A stretch of 38,682 nucleotides of DNA from Dunaliella salina (lineage: Eukaryota; Chlorophyta; Chlorophyceae; Chlamydomonadales; Dunaliellaceae), in contig MU069910.1 of NCBI GenBank assembly GCA_002284615.2, positions 11,791 through 50,472 of the forward strand, in the 5' to 3' direction. The notes below the pieces were generated by a model. The model did not search any database, was not told the origin of the DNA, and worked only from the letters and a program-made list of their open reading frames with translations. Positions 11,701-19,324 of this stretch are shown here, one piece after another. The first letter of the stretch is position 1, and every line of letters starts with the position of its first letter. Position numbers and translations under genes: made by a program.

Positions 11701-13401
11701 GGGTGTTTGGGTGTTTTGGGTGAGTGAGTGAGCACAGCGAGCCCCTGATGTGTACCTTTGTATTTTTTATGTTATGATGGTACATTTGACAATACAAGAG
11801 GTGGAATTTTAACAAGTTATACAATAAAAGTGATAAGGACTTGAATGCTTAGAATGCCCTTGTCAAGAAATGCTCTTTTTTCTACCAATACTAATAATGC
11901 ACCATGGAAGTTTGGTCTGTAAGCTGAACGTCAAAGGGGAACAAGAGGACAGTGGAAATGGCAGGACCAGCTTGGATGGCGTGCGTTCAGCCATGAATGC
12001 ATGCATGCATGCATGCATGCATGAACAAGGCATGTTATGCTGGAAAGAATCCTGTTGCTGCCTCAAGCGCTGCTTATCAACGTCACCTCCATGCCAGGAC
12101 TGGCTTTGCCAGATTTCCAGCATCGCTTGCAATGCTTCCACTGCTTATCATACATGAACCCCCATTTACGCGTCCCCCTCTGCGTTTCTCAGTACTCAGG
12201 GTCTCCCCGCGGCCGGACCCCCCTATTCGGTGTCATTATGGCATGTGCACTTGTTGCATGCGAGTCTGTGTGCCTTAAGTGTACCAAACATGGCCAAATA
12301 TGTCTTCATGTCTAATGCATGGAGCAATGCAGAAAATCTGACACGTGGAGGTGCCCTGTGTGGCTCTGAGACGTGCTCTGCACCCATTTTGGCTGAAAAA
12401 AGTGGGTTTTCGAACGCACCAAACGACCAGCGCTACTGGACTTCTGCTGCTCTTAGATCCTCAAATCATGCTGCGATGTCAGGTTTTGCGGGGGGGCACG
12501 GGGGGAGCGCGCTGGTGGGGGGCACTCATCAGACGGATGTGGGCGCAGAATGATGGACCTCCATCAGCTTGTCCGAGCTACAAGCTGCTGTCCCTTATTT
12601 GGCACAGAGTTGCGGTGCAGAATGATGCTTCAAGCAAAAAAGGAATGAGGTCAATCGGTGGTCTAGTTGGAAATCTTCAAGCTGATTTGTAGCGTTATTA
12701 CCTCATTTTTTTGCCATTTTTTACTTCCTCCTCTCCATTCCTTGGCGGCGAAAGTCCGGCCTGCTTTGCTCCAGAGTTGATGCAGATAGGAATAATTTTC
12801 AGAATTTTTATGTCGCAGATGGGTGGAGGGGCTGAGGAACAGCATCTATTTTGGTACCATGACACGTTCAAACCTGGCGCTGGTCACACACCGCACCTTA
12901 CATTACCCTCTCAACACCTGCTTGCAGAGCTTGTTACCAACTATCCAACTTCTGAGCTCCTGGAATGGTGTAGGAACGGGCAAGAAATGCTGTTGCGAAG
13001 TTAATGATACTCATTTGCCTAGGCAGGGAGGGTCCAGCTGTGGAGAGGACCCTCAGGGCTGCCGTGCGCCCATGGGCTCATTGGTTCCCCTGTGTGAGTA
13101 TCATCTTCATGAATGCTCCCCATCTGGTGCTGCATTTGTGTTCAAGTCCCAAGCGTCCTCGTCATTGTACACGCCCACAGCAGTGTCAATTCTGAGTACG
13201 CGCCCCACACAGGTCTCTCCATGTGATGTCATCTACCAGCCAGGCGATTTCGTGATCCACTACTCGGGGGCCTTCGGCAGGACAGCATACCATATCGATG
13301 GCACTACGTACCAGAAGCCCTACGCCAGGTTCTTCAGATTTGTTAGTGGCTTGTTACAAAGCAACGTATCCCGCGAGGCTGCTCCTTCAGACTCCATCTG
13401 A
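568..13401 (+). CDS. GT34-family Golgi glycosyltransferase, seven exons (spliced gene model)
   Basis: Joining 568-807, 1025-1144, 1767-1888, 6203-6324, 6776-6892, 7547-7641 and 13213-13401 gives 1005 bases, 334 residues plus TGA, with every intron GT..AG and every phase compatible. Residues about 15-35 form a hydrophobic signal anchor after a basic start (MGRR), typical of type II Golgi enzymes. The catalytic domain shows AELHGYDYHVST, then RPSAWHKMDALR, then WIWWADSD (residues 159-166, the metal-binding DxD), ISRDCLTINSG, IVPGRVFNSY and PGDFVIHYSG. These are the order and spacing of family GT34, the galactosyl/xylosyltransferases that use UDP- or GDP-sugars to decorate mannan, galactomannan or xyloglucan chains. 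N-glycosylation sequons occur at N64 and in the NMS and NVS motifs. The length suits the shorter fungal/algal members. Substrate cannot be read from sequence. Exon codons favour G/C at third positions, unlike the AT-rich repeats around them. Confidence 0.88.
1025..1144 (+). CDS. GT34 exon 2: start of catalytic domain
   Basis: Encodes residues 81-120 in phase 0. The acceptor CTTGCAG ends at 1024 and the donor GTGCGT starts at 1145. It carries the family's HGYD segment (YAELHGYDYHVST). Confidence 0.85.
1767..1888 (+). CDS. GT34 exon 3
   Basis: Encodes residues 121-160 plus two bases of W161. The acceptor CTTCAG ends at 1766 and the donor GTGCGT starts at 1889. It holds RPSAWHKMDALR and ends inside the WIW motif just before the DxD. 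Confidence 0.88.
2197..2260. repeat. (TG)n microsatellite
   Basis: 32 uninterrupted TG units, preceded by a GTGCGTGCGCGCG stretch, inside intron 3. Confidence 0.98.
2625..2780. repeat. (TG)n microsatellite ending in a (CG)n block
   Basis: About 70 TG units with one N at 2716, running directly into CGCGCGCGCGCG. Alternating purine-pyrimidine throughout. The single N and the length make the true repeat number uncertain. Confidence 0.97.
4479..5705 (+). repeat. 1.2-kb dispersed repeat, copy 1 (intron 3)
   Basis: Shares a collinear series of segments with 9074-10300, for example TTTGGGTGATATACTG near the start, GGACCCTGCTCAGGCCCAAA in the middle, and GCAGAGGTGGCCTGG near the end. The copies are clearly diverged by substitutions and small indels. 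No terminal inverted repeats or recognised protein were found, so the element type is unknown. Confidence 0.85.
6203..6324 (+). CDS. GT34 exon 4: DxD motif
   Basis: The first base completes W161, then W162-A-D-S-D166 gives the nucleotide-sugar/metal-binding DxD. It continues to ISRDCLTIN and one base of S202. Acceptor TTTTCAG ends at 6202; donor GTGAGT starts at 6325. Confidence 0.92.
6776..6892 (+). CDS. GT34 exon 5
   Basis: Completes S202 (phase 1), then encodes residues 203-240 and one base of G241. Acceptor TTGCAG; donor GTGGGC. The segment SEWTLSFLDRVA followed by WEQG matches the family's substrate-loop region. Confidence 0.88.
7416..7457. repeat. Perfect 21-bp tandem duplication
   Basis: The unit beginning CTTTTTCAGGCAGACTGTGG is present twice head-to-tail without a mismatch, in intron 5. 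Each unit contains a TTTTTCAG that looks like a splice acceptor, but the reading frame matches the downstream acceptor at 7546 instead. Confidence 0.97.
7547..7641 (+). CDS. GT34 exon 6
   Basis: Completes G241 and encodes residues 242-272, including IVPGRVFNSY. Acceptor TTGCAG ends at 7546; donor GTAAGA starts at 7642, phase 0. Confidence 0.88.
8231..8490 (+). repeat. Dispersed repeat R3, copy 1
   Basis: Shares collinear blocks with 8810-9060 and 23245-23500: TGGATGCCTGGAAGGGCAGG-like, CCCATATCTTTGCTGC-like, and GCACTGGAAGGGGGG...GGGTCAGGGGGTCCC. No coding capacity seen. Confidence 0.8.
8505..8625 (+). repeat. Degenerate GATGCCCTCAA short tandem repeat
   Basis: About six variants of (T/C)GATGCCCTCAAA separated by 5-9 bases. 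Related motifs occur at 7785-7835 (GAGGCACTCAAAGG, GATGCCCTGAAAG). Confidence 0.8.
8810..9060 (+). repeat. Dispersed repeat R3, copy 2
   Basis: Contains GGACTTGCAAGCCAGT, GGTGCCTGGAAGGGCAGG, TTTCGCCCCATAACTCTGCT and GGGCACTGGAAGGGGGG, matching the copies at 8231 and 23245 in order. Confidence 0.82.
9074..10300 (+). repeat. 1.2-kb dispersed repeat, copy 2 (intron 6)
   Basis: Same order of segments and same orientation as 4479-5705, including the block with CTGCTGG...AATATTGCAA and the terminal TTTCACACAGGGTTGTGGCGCC. The two copies sit in introns 3 and 6 of the same gene. Confidence 0.85.
11020..11340 (+). pseudogene. Decayed ORF with proline run and lysine-rich tail
   Basis: One frame reads from an ATG at 11020 to TGA at 11338-11340 with only two internal stops (a TAA after REQM near 11134 and a TGA after AEAAN). 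It includes SSFFKPPPPPSPYKKQ, then KKLPDELAQQQAEAAN, then a basic end (KQRKREAKKRKRHT) resembling a nuclear localisation or rRNA-binding tail. I do not recognise the family. It lies in intron 6 in the same orientation as the host gene; a decayed processed pseudogene is one possibility, chance another. Confidence 0.3.
11996..12023. repeat. (GCAT)n microsatellite
   Basis: About seven ATGC units, self-complementary, in intron 6. Confidence 0.95.
13213..13401 (+). CDS. GT34 exon 7: C-terminal catalytic motif and stop
   Basis: Encodes residues 273-334 and TGA (13399-13401), starting in phase 0 after ACACAG. It carries PGDFVIHYSG, the conserved GDFV-H-x-G block near the end of GT34 catalytic domains. 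The last 30 or so residues are not conserved and could change if another splice exists. Confidence 0.85.
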   Translation, partial: VSPCDVIYQPGDFVIHYSGAFGRTAYHIDGTTYQKPYARFFRFVSGLLQSNVSREAAPSDSI

Positions 13402-14740
13402 AGTCATCAGGAAGTCACACATCAGTCTGCAAAGGTGAAAGGCTTGATTGCAAGGTCCTTGCATACAAAAGTGTACATGAGTTTAATGCTGGCTCATCCT
13501 TTGAGAACAAGTTTGCATGTCTGCAACCAAGGGGGATCGGGGCTGAAGTTGGCAACAGGCGTCAAAAAGGATTGATTTGCTCTGCTGCAACTTGGAGTTT
13601 TGGGTCTGCAAGGTGGATCTCATTTAAGGGGGTGGGCGGGGCAAAGAAGGTCACGCCTGCACAAGTTAGCTGGTTTCAGAAGAGCACTGAAGAAACATAG
13701 TTAGTATTAGGACACTGTGCATATGCAGCTTTCCTTTTCATTGTTAAGTGGTACTCACAAACGTGTGCTAGGCAAGGGGTCCACCTTCATGTAGCTGCAA
13801 AACCAGGCCTCAAAACAGCACTGAATGGCAACCAACAGAACATGTTTTGATTGTGAAATGTTCCTCCCAGGACACCTATTTGGTTGCTCGCACATTCATA
13901 CAGTGAACTCTGCCTTAGCTGGTGTCGATGCAGACTAGGTGTGCCATGCTCGTGCTCCTGTGTCTGCCTCAGTGTGCAGAGTGGGGCCCAAATGAGGCAC
14001 CTGGTTTGAACCTGGGCATCTCTTGACGGTATACGTGAAAGTCTCCTGCGATCAAATTACCTGATTTGGTTCTGGACTGTAGAGATTCTTGATTGCCATG
14101 CTGGAAGCCTCACATTGCACCTGAATTTACATACTGAGCTGAGGACGTACCTCATAGGCGGTGACACTGAGTGAATTTTTTGTCTGAGCTTGACTCGTAG
14201 CTTTTAGGTGATGTTGTACTGGGTGCCTTTTCCAATGACACTGGTTAGCTTTTCTAAGAAAGCAGCTGGTGCCGCTCTCATCTTCGAATAAAGGAGCCAA
14301 AGAGTTAACCTGTTTTTTTGGATTAGAAAATGAGGCAAATTCGATCTGGAAGGCATTCCTTCACAGGAAAGAAGTGGGCTGTTGCTCTGCTGGGTGGCAT
14401 TGCTGGTCAGTTTTGTAACCATCCCATATTTTACATCATGCGAGAAAATGAGACGTTTGCTTCATGCTGTTGTCCAGTGTTCGGTCCCAGCTTGATGCCA
14501 ATTTAATTGTGTGCCATTCACAAGACTTTTTCATGTACGCCCCCTTCACGTCTGTAAATAACAACTTCAGTGCTTGTGCAAATTGCTGCAGCCCTCTCTG
14601 TCCGAAATAATGCCACCAACAGCTTTTTGGGGCTATTTTCCCACCAGCGCAAGAGTTGCTTTGCTGGTGTGCAGCTGAAGCGAGCAGGAAGATTAGCTTT
14701 GGTTACAGTTCATGATTTTTGACCAGATTGAACGCTCCGA
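13402..14740 (+). other. 3' flank of the GT34 gene, no further gene seen
   Basis: No long plausible open frame. TGTAA, the usual chlorophyte polyadenylation signal, occurs at 14414-14418 and again near 14555, so the 3' UTR could be about 1 kb as in many volvocine algae. This is suggestive only. Confidence 0.35.
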
Positions 14741-14763
14741 GACTCTTCCACGCCTGCCAACAA

Positions 14764-14927
14764 AGAAAGACAGAAAGAACTGCGCTTGCCAGTAGGCCTT
14801 GTGCATTAAGGGAAGGGGCGATGTCCCCAGCAAAAACCTGCAAGCCGACCCAGGAATCAAACTTGAATCCTGGGCCCCTGACACATGGCCAAGGTACGTG
14901 CGCTTCCGTACACTGACGATCGGGGAA
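14764..14927 (-). mobile_element. tRNA-like SINE with 8-bp target-site duplication
   Basis: On the minus strand the element starts TTCCCCGATCGTCAGTGTA, has a CAGTGTACGGAAGCGC box-A-like stretch, an anticodon-arm-like CACGT...ATGTG, and a box-B-like AGTTTGATTCCTGGG. Its 3' third reads CCCTTCCCTTAATGCAC followed by GGCCTACTGGC and a CTTTCTGTCTTTC tail, closely matching the 3' end of family A elements in this window. GCCAACAA flanks it at 14756-14763 and 14928-14935. A tRNA-derived SINE sharing a LINE 3' end is the best reading; the tRNA arms are imperfect. Confidence 0.65.
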
Positions 14928-15109
14928 GCCAACAACAAATCCAGAAGCTGAAAAACAAAAAAGGAGAGCTTCTCTTTGTGTTTTGAGAGGAATCAGATAC
15001 AGCTTTGGTCTATTCTGTTGGCTACGAGTAGTTTGCGTAGAGGAGAAAATCACTAGTCTTGAGCTTCTTGAAGTGTTTCATTTTAAAGCACACGTCCTGA
15101 CATGGTTGT

Positions 15110-15410
15110 GTACTTTATTGTACAAGTTACAGGTTACAGGAAAAAATGAAGGCCTCCAGTCAAAACAGGTGACTGCTAGAATGCTCATAAAAAAGGAGGA
15201 ATTCATGCAAAAAAGGGTAAAGGTTTTTATTGCTTTGACTCAAGAAAGAAGATATATGATAAGACTGTGCATGGTAAATGCCAGGCAACTAAGGAGCCAT
15301 CCAAGAGGAAGGGCGACATAGTGAGAGGAGAGGACCTAAAAACAAGGAAGCATATTAAGGCGGGGAGCACAAATGTGGGGATGAGTACATTTGAACATGC
15401 GTCGGAAAGT
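15110..15410 (-). mobile_element. RT-LINE 3' end, truncated
   Basis: The reverse complement aligns with 22258-22530 (+) and 34840-35185 (-): the region around GGAGCACAAATG, the ATCATAT..CTT block, and the terminal TTTTGACTGGAGGCCTTC followed by TTTTTCCTGTAACCTGTAAC. The ORF is decayed. It ends in two or three copies of a CTGTAAC tail unit. Confidence 0.75.
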
Positions 15411-15415
15411 TGGTT

Positions 15416-16020
15416 TGGTCTGATGTAGGCCTGTTTCAGGACAGTTGGTTCTGATTTGAATCTGAATCAGTAGGGAGGTCTGATCTGGACCTGAATCAGT
15501 AGGGAGGTCTGACCTGGACCTGATCCACCCCTGATTTAGGATGGGAAAGCCTGATTCAGGACTGCCTTACGGTAATCTCGTTGGCTTACTTGAGGCAGGT
15601 CTTGATCAGTTCTGATGTACACCTGAGTCAGGATGAGCATCGCCTGATTCAGCACTGCTTTTTTTAATCCGTTTTGCGTACTCGGAGCAGGTCTGATCTG
15701 GACCTGATCCACACCTGATTCAGGATGAAGAACGCCTGACTCAGGGATGCGTCTTTTTATCTGATTTGCCTACTTGGAGCAGGTCTAAATCATTTTTGAT
15801 ATGCACCTGATTCAGGATGGACAACGCCTGATTCAGAACTGCCTTTTTTTATAATCTAGTCGGCTTACTGATCTGGACCTGATCCAGGTCTGATTCAATC
15901 AGGACCTTGCCTGTTTAAGATCTGCCTGGCTCAACCCAATTCTACCAACTTCCTGGAGGTCTGAGTCAGTTCTGAAGTGCACCTGATTCATGGGTGTTTG
16001 CACCTAAATCAGGAAACCTC
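15416..16020 (+). repeat. Degenerate 92-bp minisatellite rich in CTGAWTCAG
   Basis: Units starting AGGTCT at about 15505, 15597, 15689 and 15781 are 92-93 bp apart, and further decayed units lie on either side. Alternate units share either CTGATCTGGACCTGATCC or a TGATCAGTTCTGATGTAC-like start, which suggests a two-unit higher-order period. Each contains one or two near-palindromic CTGATTCAG/CTGACTCAG motifs. Confidence 0.85.
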
Positions 16021-16141
16021 TGCTAATAAAATTTCTTTGCACCATGTATGGCCCCCTAAAGGCCACTTTGTCTGCTGCATACTCGCTAACATCAAGGAAG
16101 ACAGGAATTTTTTGGAAGTGTAAAACATACACACACACACA

Positions 16142-16211
16142 NNNNNNNNNNNNNNNNNNNNNNNNNNNNNNNNNNNNNNNNNNNNNNNNNNNNNNNNNNN
16201 NNNNNNNNNNN
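16142..16211. other. Assembly gap (70 N)
   Basis: Seventy undetermined bases directly after an (AC)n tract, so probably a collapsed microsatellite. Confidence 1.
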
Positions 16212-16375
16212 AATTTTAAGTTTGAAATTTGAAATTTGAAATTTCTACGCTCTTCAAGGGTCGCGGAGCGTGCATTAAGGTAAGAACACTTCAGCCTATA
16301 CCGAAGCGCCCCCACCAATGAGACCCGGAGGAGACACCTCAGCCTATATTGAAGCGCCCTCCCCCCCCCACACAC
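16212..16375 (-). mobile_element. Short element with the common 3' hairpin and ATTTCAA tail
   Basis: The minus strand reads CCTTAATGCACGCTC, a loop, then GAGCGTAG, then repeated ATTTCAA units: the shared 3' hairpin with a different stem sequence (ACGCTC/GAGCGT) and a tail repeat. Upstream on the same strand a segment containing AGGCTGA(A/G)GTG occurs twice about 55 bp apart. No coding sequence. Confidence 0.6.
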
Positions 16376-16390
16376 ACACACACATACACA
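16365..16390. repeat. (CA)n microsatellite
   Basis: C run followed by about eight CA units and CATACACATACA. Confidence 0.9.
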
Positions 16391-16574
16391 TACATTTATA
16401 TATACTACATATGTTATGTACATGCATATGTTATATATGTGCCGTGGAGATGCACAGTTTTTGCAACCTAGTCAGTCCTCACGCTGCCCTTGGGTCCCTA
16501 AAGCTTCTGAGTCCCAGAGGTCACCGATTCAAAGGCCGCCTCCTCCTATGTGTTAATTTTTCCTAATATTGATG

Positions 16575-16775
16575 TAAACCGTTCCGATTTGTACCTGAGT
16601 CAGTTCTCCTGTGGAGAAGCATGCTTCTGATGGTTTTGCCAGATTTGGACCTGATTCAGGCAAAACCTGTTCTGAATTTCAAGCTGAATCAGTTCATCCT
16701 AAAGAACTGAATCAGGTTGCTTCTCTCCTGAATCAGATAAGTTTAGACCTGAATCAGGTTCGGATCAGAAAAACC
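16575..16775 (+). repeat. Second block of CTGAATCAG-rich repeat
   Basis: Contains CTGATTCAG once and CTGAATCAG or GAATCAG five times, plus GGACCTGATTCAGG, resembling the 92-bp minisatellite at 15416-16020. The two blocks are separated by the N gap and the short hairpin element. Confidence 0.75.
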
Positions 16776-16789
16776 ACACTTTCCAATGT

Positions 16790-16840
16790 GTCCAACCTGC
16801 ACGTCATCTTGGGCATCACACAGATCACAAGCAGGAGAGA
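16790..16840 (-). mobile_element. RT-LINE C-terminal finger remnant
   Basis: The minus strand translates as CDLCDAQDDVQ, the CxxC start of the LINE C-terminal zinc finger, which also appears as SDLCGAQDVIRDEQHV at about 35120-35180. Flanks are not alignable. Confidence 0.5.
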
Positions 16841-16862
16841 CATTGTTATTTCATGTGGCTTG

Positions 16863-16918
16863 CTGTCGTGCGAGATCAGTGTCGTACACACATCACCAAC
16901 CTGGAAGCACAGATCACT
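16863..16918. repeat. Perfect 56-bp direct repeat, left copy
   Basis: Identical over 56 bases to 18692-18747, same orientation. The two copies bracket the retropepsin-bearing segment. Flanking sequence on either side is unrelated. Confidence 0.97.
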
Positions 16919-17763
16919 AATCCCCTACTTCTTGCCAGATCCAAGGATGTGAAACAGACGACAGCAGATGGCAAGAATTATATTACTTCAGAGCGTACAC
17001 GATGAAGATGTGTGAACAGGTTGGTGCAAGAAAGTGAACCGAGCTAACAAAGAAAAGTTGCTTCACAGAAGCAAACGTTGCAGCTAAGGCAAAATCTCAG
17101 ACACAAGCAGACTTCCGCATAAACCCCTAAAATGGCATGCTCAAAAGAAAGGTATCCAGAATTGACACGAATTTCTTCTCCAGAAGGTTGACTGCTCAAG
17201 CACACAAATAACCAAGGACATTGTGTGCGATTTAAACAAGACAACAAAGCCAATGCGCATGATGACGTGTGCGCTCTCCAGACACAGATATTTCTAGCAT
17301 AGTCAGGCTGGCTCAGGACAGGCAGCCTTATTCCATCACCACCCAAAGAAACAGAACCAGCCAGATTCAACCCCCCAGACTCCTTATGCGCTGAAGGATG
17401 GATGCTCCGCTGATGAAAATCGCTGAATGAAAAATCCGCCATCCACCACAAAAATTCCAACCAGCTTCCAAGTTCAAAGTGCAGACCAGGAGAAAGTTCA
17501 TCAGTTGCCTTATACAAAATTAGATACAGTTGAGATCCTGGTAAGGTTCTGCAAACGGTTGAAAGAGTAGGTTAGAAATCGCACAGATGAGGCGAGCAAA
17601 GGGGTTTTGCCCGCTCTGCTGAATCAGTGCATGGGATTGCTGCTGGTGCTGCTGCTTCAAATTCAACGCGTGGCTTGCACTCGAGTGCATGAGCTGCTAA
17701 TGCACCACACGTCAACAAACCAGTGGCCATGGATCTGGCCCATGTTCTCTCTGACGTGGCAAG

Positions 17764-18258
17764 TCAAGGAATAGAAGCAAAAGTATCCTTGTTGCCCTTG
17801 GTGAGAAAAGACCTGTAATCAAGAGACTCAGTGAAAGGATCTGGGCGTGTACCCCAGTCTCTGGCACAGTGTGAAGAAATCAGCACATCATACATATGCT
17901 CAACTCTTTGGACAACAAGAGATTGTGTGGCTCCAGCGCTGAAAATGCTGCACTCCACGGGTGTGCCTTTGTTCAAAACACAGTGCAGAGGACCATCAAT
18001 CTTGCCTACCACAGCTCCAAAACTGCCAAGTGAAGTGGAAATCTGTGTGTCACTGGTGCTGTATGGTAAACTCTGCGCATCAGCATGCTTCTGAAGGAGC
18101 AAGCTGATCTCGGAGCAGGTATCGTATAGTGCAGTGCGAAAGCCAGCAAAAGACTTGCCAGAGTGCTCCAGAGTCAGACCTTCCTTGAGTCTGTAAAAAC
18201 CAGCTGGACGCTGAAAGTGGTCCTGAATTTGAGCATTGGAAAATTCATCTGCACCTGC
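17764..18258 (-). pseudogene. Retropepsin-like aspartic protease fragment (retroelement)
   Basis: The minus-strand frame stays open for about 165 codons to the TAG at 17771-17773 or nearby. It shows the layout of retroviral-type aspartic proteases found in LTR and related retroelements: ALYDTCSEISLLL (the catalytic DTG loop with Cys in place of Gly), a run of alternating hydrophobic strands (GAVVGKI, LHCVL), then DVLISSHCARDWGTRPDPF resembling the ILG-x-D C-terminal flap region, and a final LDYRSFL. No integrase or reverse transcriptase is adjacent. The Cys substitution and isolation suggest a dead fragment, although a domesticated protease cannot be excluded. Confidence 0.55.
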
Positions 18259-18433
18259 GGACTAGCTTCAGAGGTAAGAGCAACTACAGGCGCGTGCGTT
18301 GCCTTGTAAGTTTGAGCCTGCTTCACCACTCAAAATGTCAGTGCGCTCCAGCAAAGCAACAGAGGTCTTGGCATTCATGCTGACAGAAACTCAGCTCTCA
18401 GGTTGAGTGCGCAACAATTGGAGCAACTTTTCT

Positions 18434-18718
18434 TCACCCTGTGCTTCCAGTGGTGTTTGCACAGATGCAGATGCACAGACGTAGGCTGTTTTGGGGCTGA
18501 TGCAGGAGCAGGTCTGTCATTCTGAGGCGCAGGTCTTGCCTTCTTGACTCTACATTTGTACTAGGTGAAAAGGGCACAGGTGCTGCTGCAGACACAAAGG
18601 TCTTGGTCCCTTTAGCTACTGTGATCATGCTATGGACAGGCGACCGATGCAAATCTGCATTTGATGCAAACTGCGAAGGATAAAAACTGCTCTGTCGTGC
18701 GAGATCAGTGTCGTACAC
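18434..18718 (-). pseudogene. Possible gag-like sequence upstream of the protease
   Basis: An open frame of 94 codons, Ser/Pro-rich (SAAAPVPFSPST), lies just upstream on the same strand as the retropepsin, where a gag region would be. There is no CCHC knuckle and no similarity I recognise, so the assignment rests on position only. Stops separate it from the protease frame. Confidence 0.25.
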
Positions 18719-18747
18719 ACATCACCAACCTGGAAGCACAGATCACT
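18692..18747. repeat. Perfect 56-bp direct repeat, right copy
   Basis: Second copy of the 16863-16918 sequence. Confidence 0.97.
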
Positions 18748-19324
18748 CCATTGTACTACCAAATTCTCGACAACTGGTTGGCCAGTCGTTGAGCCAGTCT
18801 AAGAATAAGGGTATAGACTGGTTAACCGACTGCATGACCATTATTCAGCAATGACCACGATTCAGCGTGACATTGCATCTTGGGCATTACACAAGGGTTA
18901 CAAGGCCAGGCAATGTGTCTCGGTAAATCCAAGTAAAGGTATTGGGCAAAATATAATAGAATAGAATATCAACTGTGTGCGTGCTTGGCTGGGAGTGCAC
19001 ACCGGTAGTGATAGGCAATTTTTTTGCTGTTGGTCTCGCGCGGGTTGTAACCTAGAAATTGTCTCCAGCTGGCGAGATCTGAGGTCCACAACAAGCTGAC
19101 TCAAGTCCAAAGGATCAGCAGAGCGTTTTTTTTGTTGAAAATTATGAGCATGATGTAGGCCATTTGTGGCAAAAAATAAATGTGAAATTCAGCAAGAGGA
19201 AGTCTTGTGGCTGAAGGATATGTCTGCATGGAAAACCTGTGAAGAACACAGCTATTGCAATGGGTGAGAGAATCATAAAAAACGTGCACAGGCTCTGAAC
19301 CAAATGAACTGAATTGGCTCTGTT
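18748..19324. other. Intergenic, nothing firmly identified
   Basis: A CATCTTGGGCATTACACA motif at about 18878-18900 resembles the RT-LINE finger remnant on the minus strand. The rest shows no open frame or repeat that I recognise. Confidence 0.4.

Larger units (their letters stand above)
7642..13212 (+). other. GT34 intron 6, about 5.6 kb, filled with repeats
   Basis: GTAAGA donor and ACACAG acceptor. It contains two copies of a dispersed repeat (8231-8490, 8810-9060), short GATGCCCTCAA repeats, the second 1.2-kb repeat copy (9074-10300), a decayed lysine-rich ORF (11020-11340) and an ATGC microsatellite. The protein reads straight through from AAHR to VSPCDV, so no exon need be missing. I recognise nothing in 10301-11019 or 12024-13212. 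Confidence 0.65.

Noticed and set aside
15416..16020. CRISPR-like array
   Set aside because: Repeats and spacers are not distinct: whole 92-bp units are homologous and degenerate, and the DNA is eukaryotic.
17044..17517. 157-codon minus-strand frame downstream of the retropepsin
   Set aside because: Could be more of the same retroelement, but I see no RT, RNase H or integrase motif and the composition is not distinctive.
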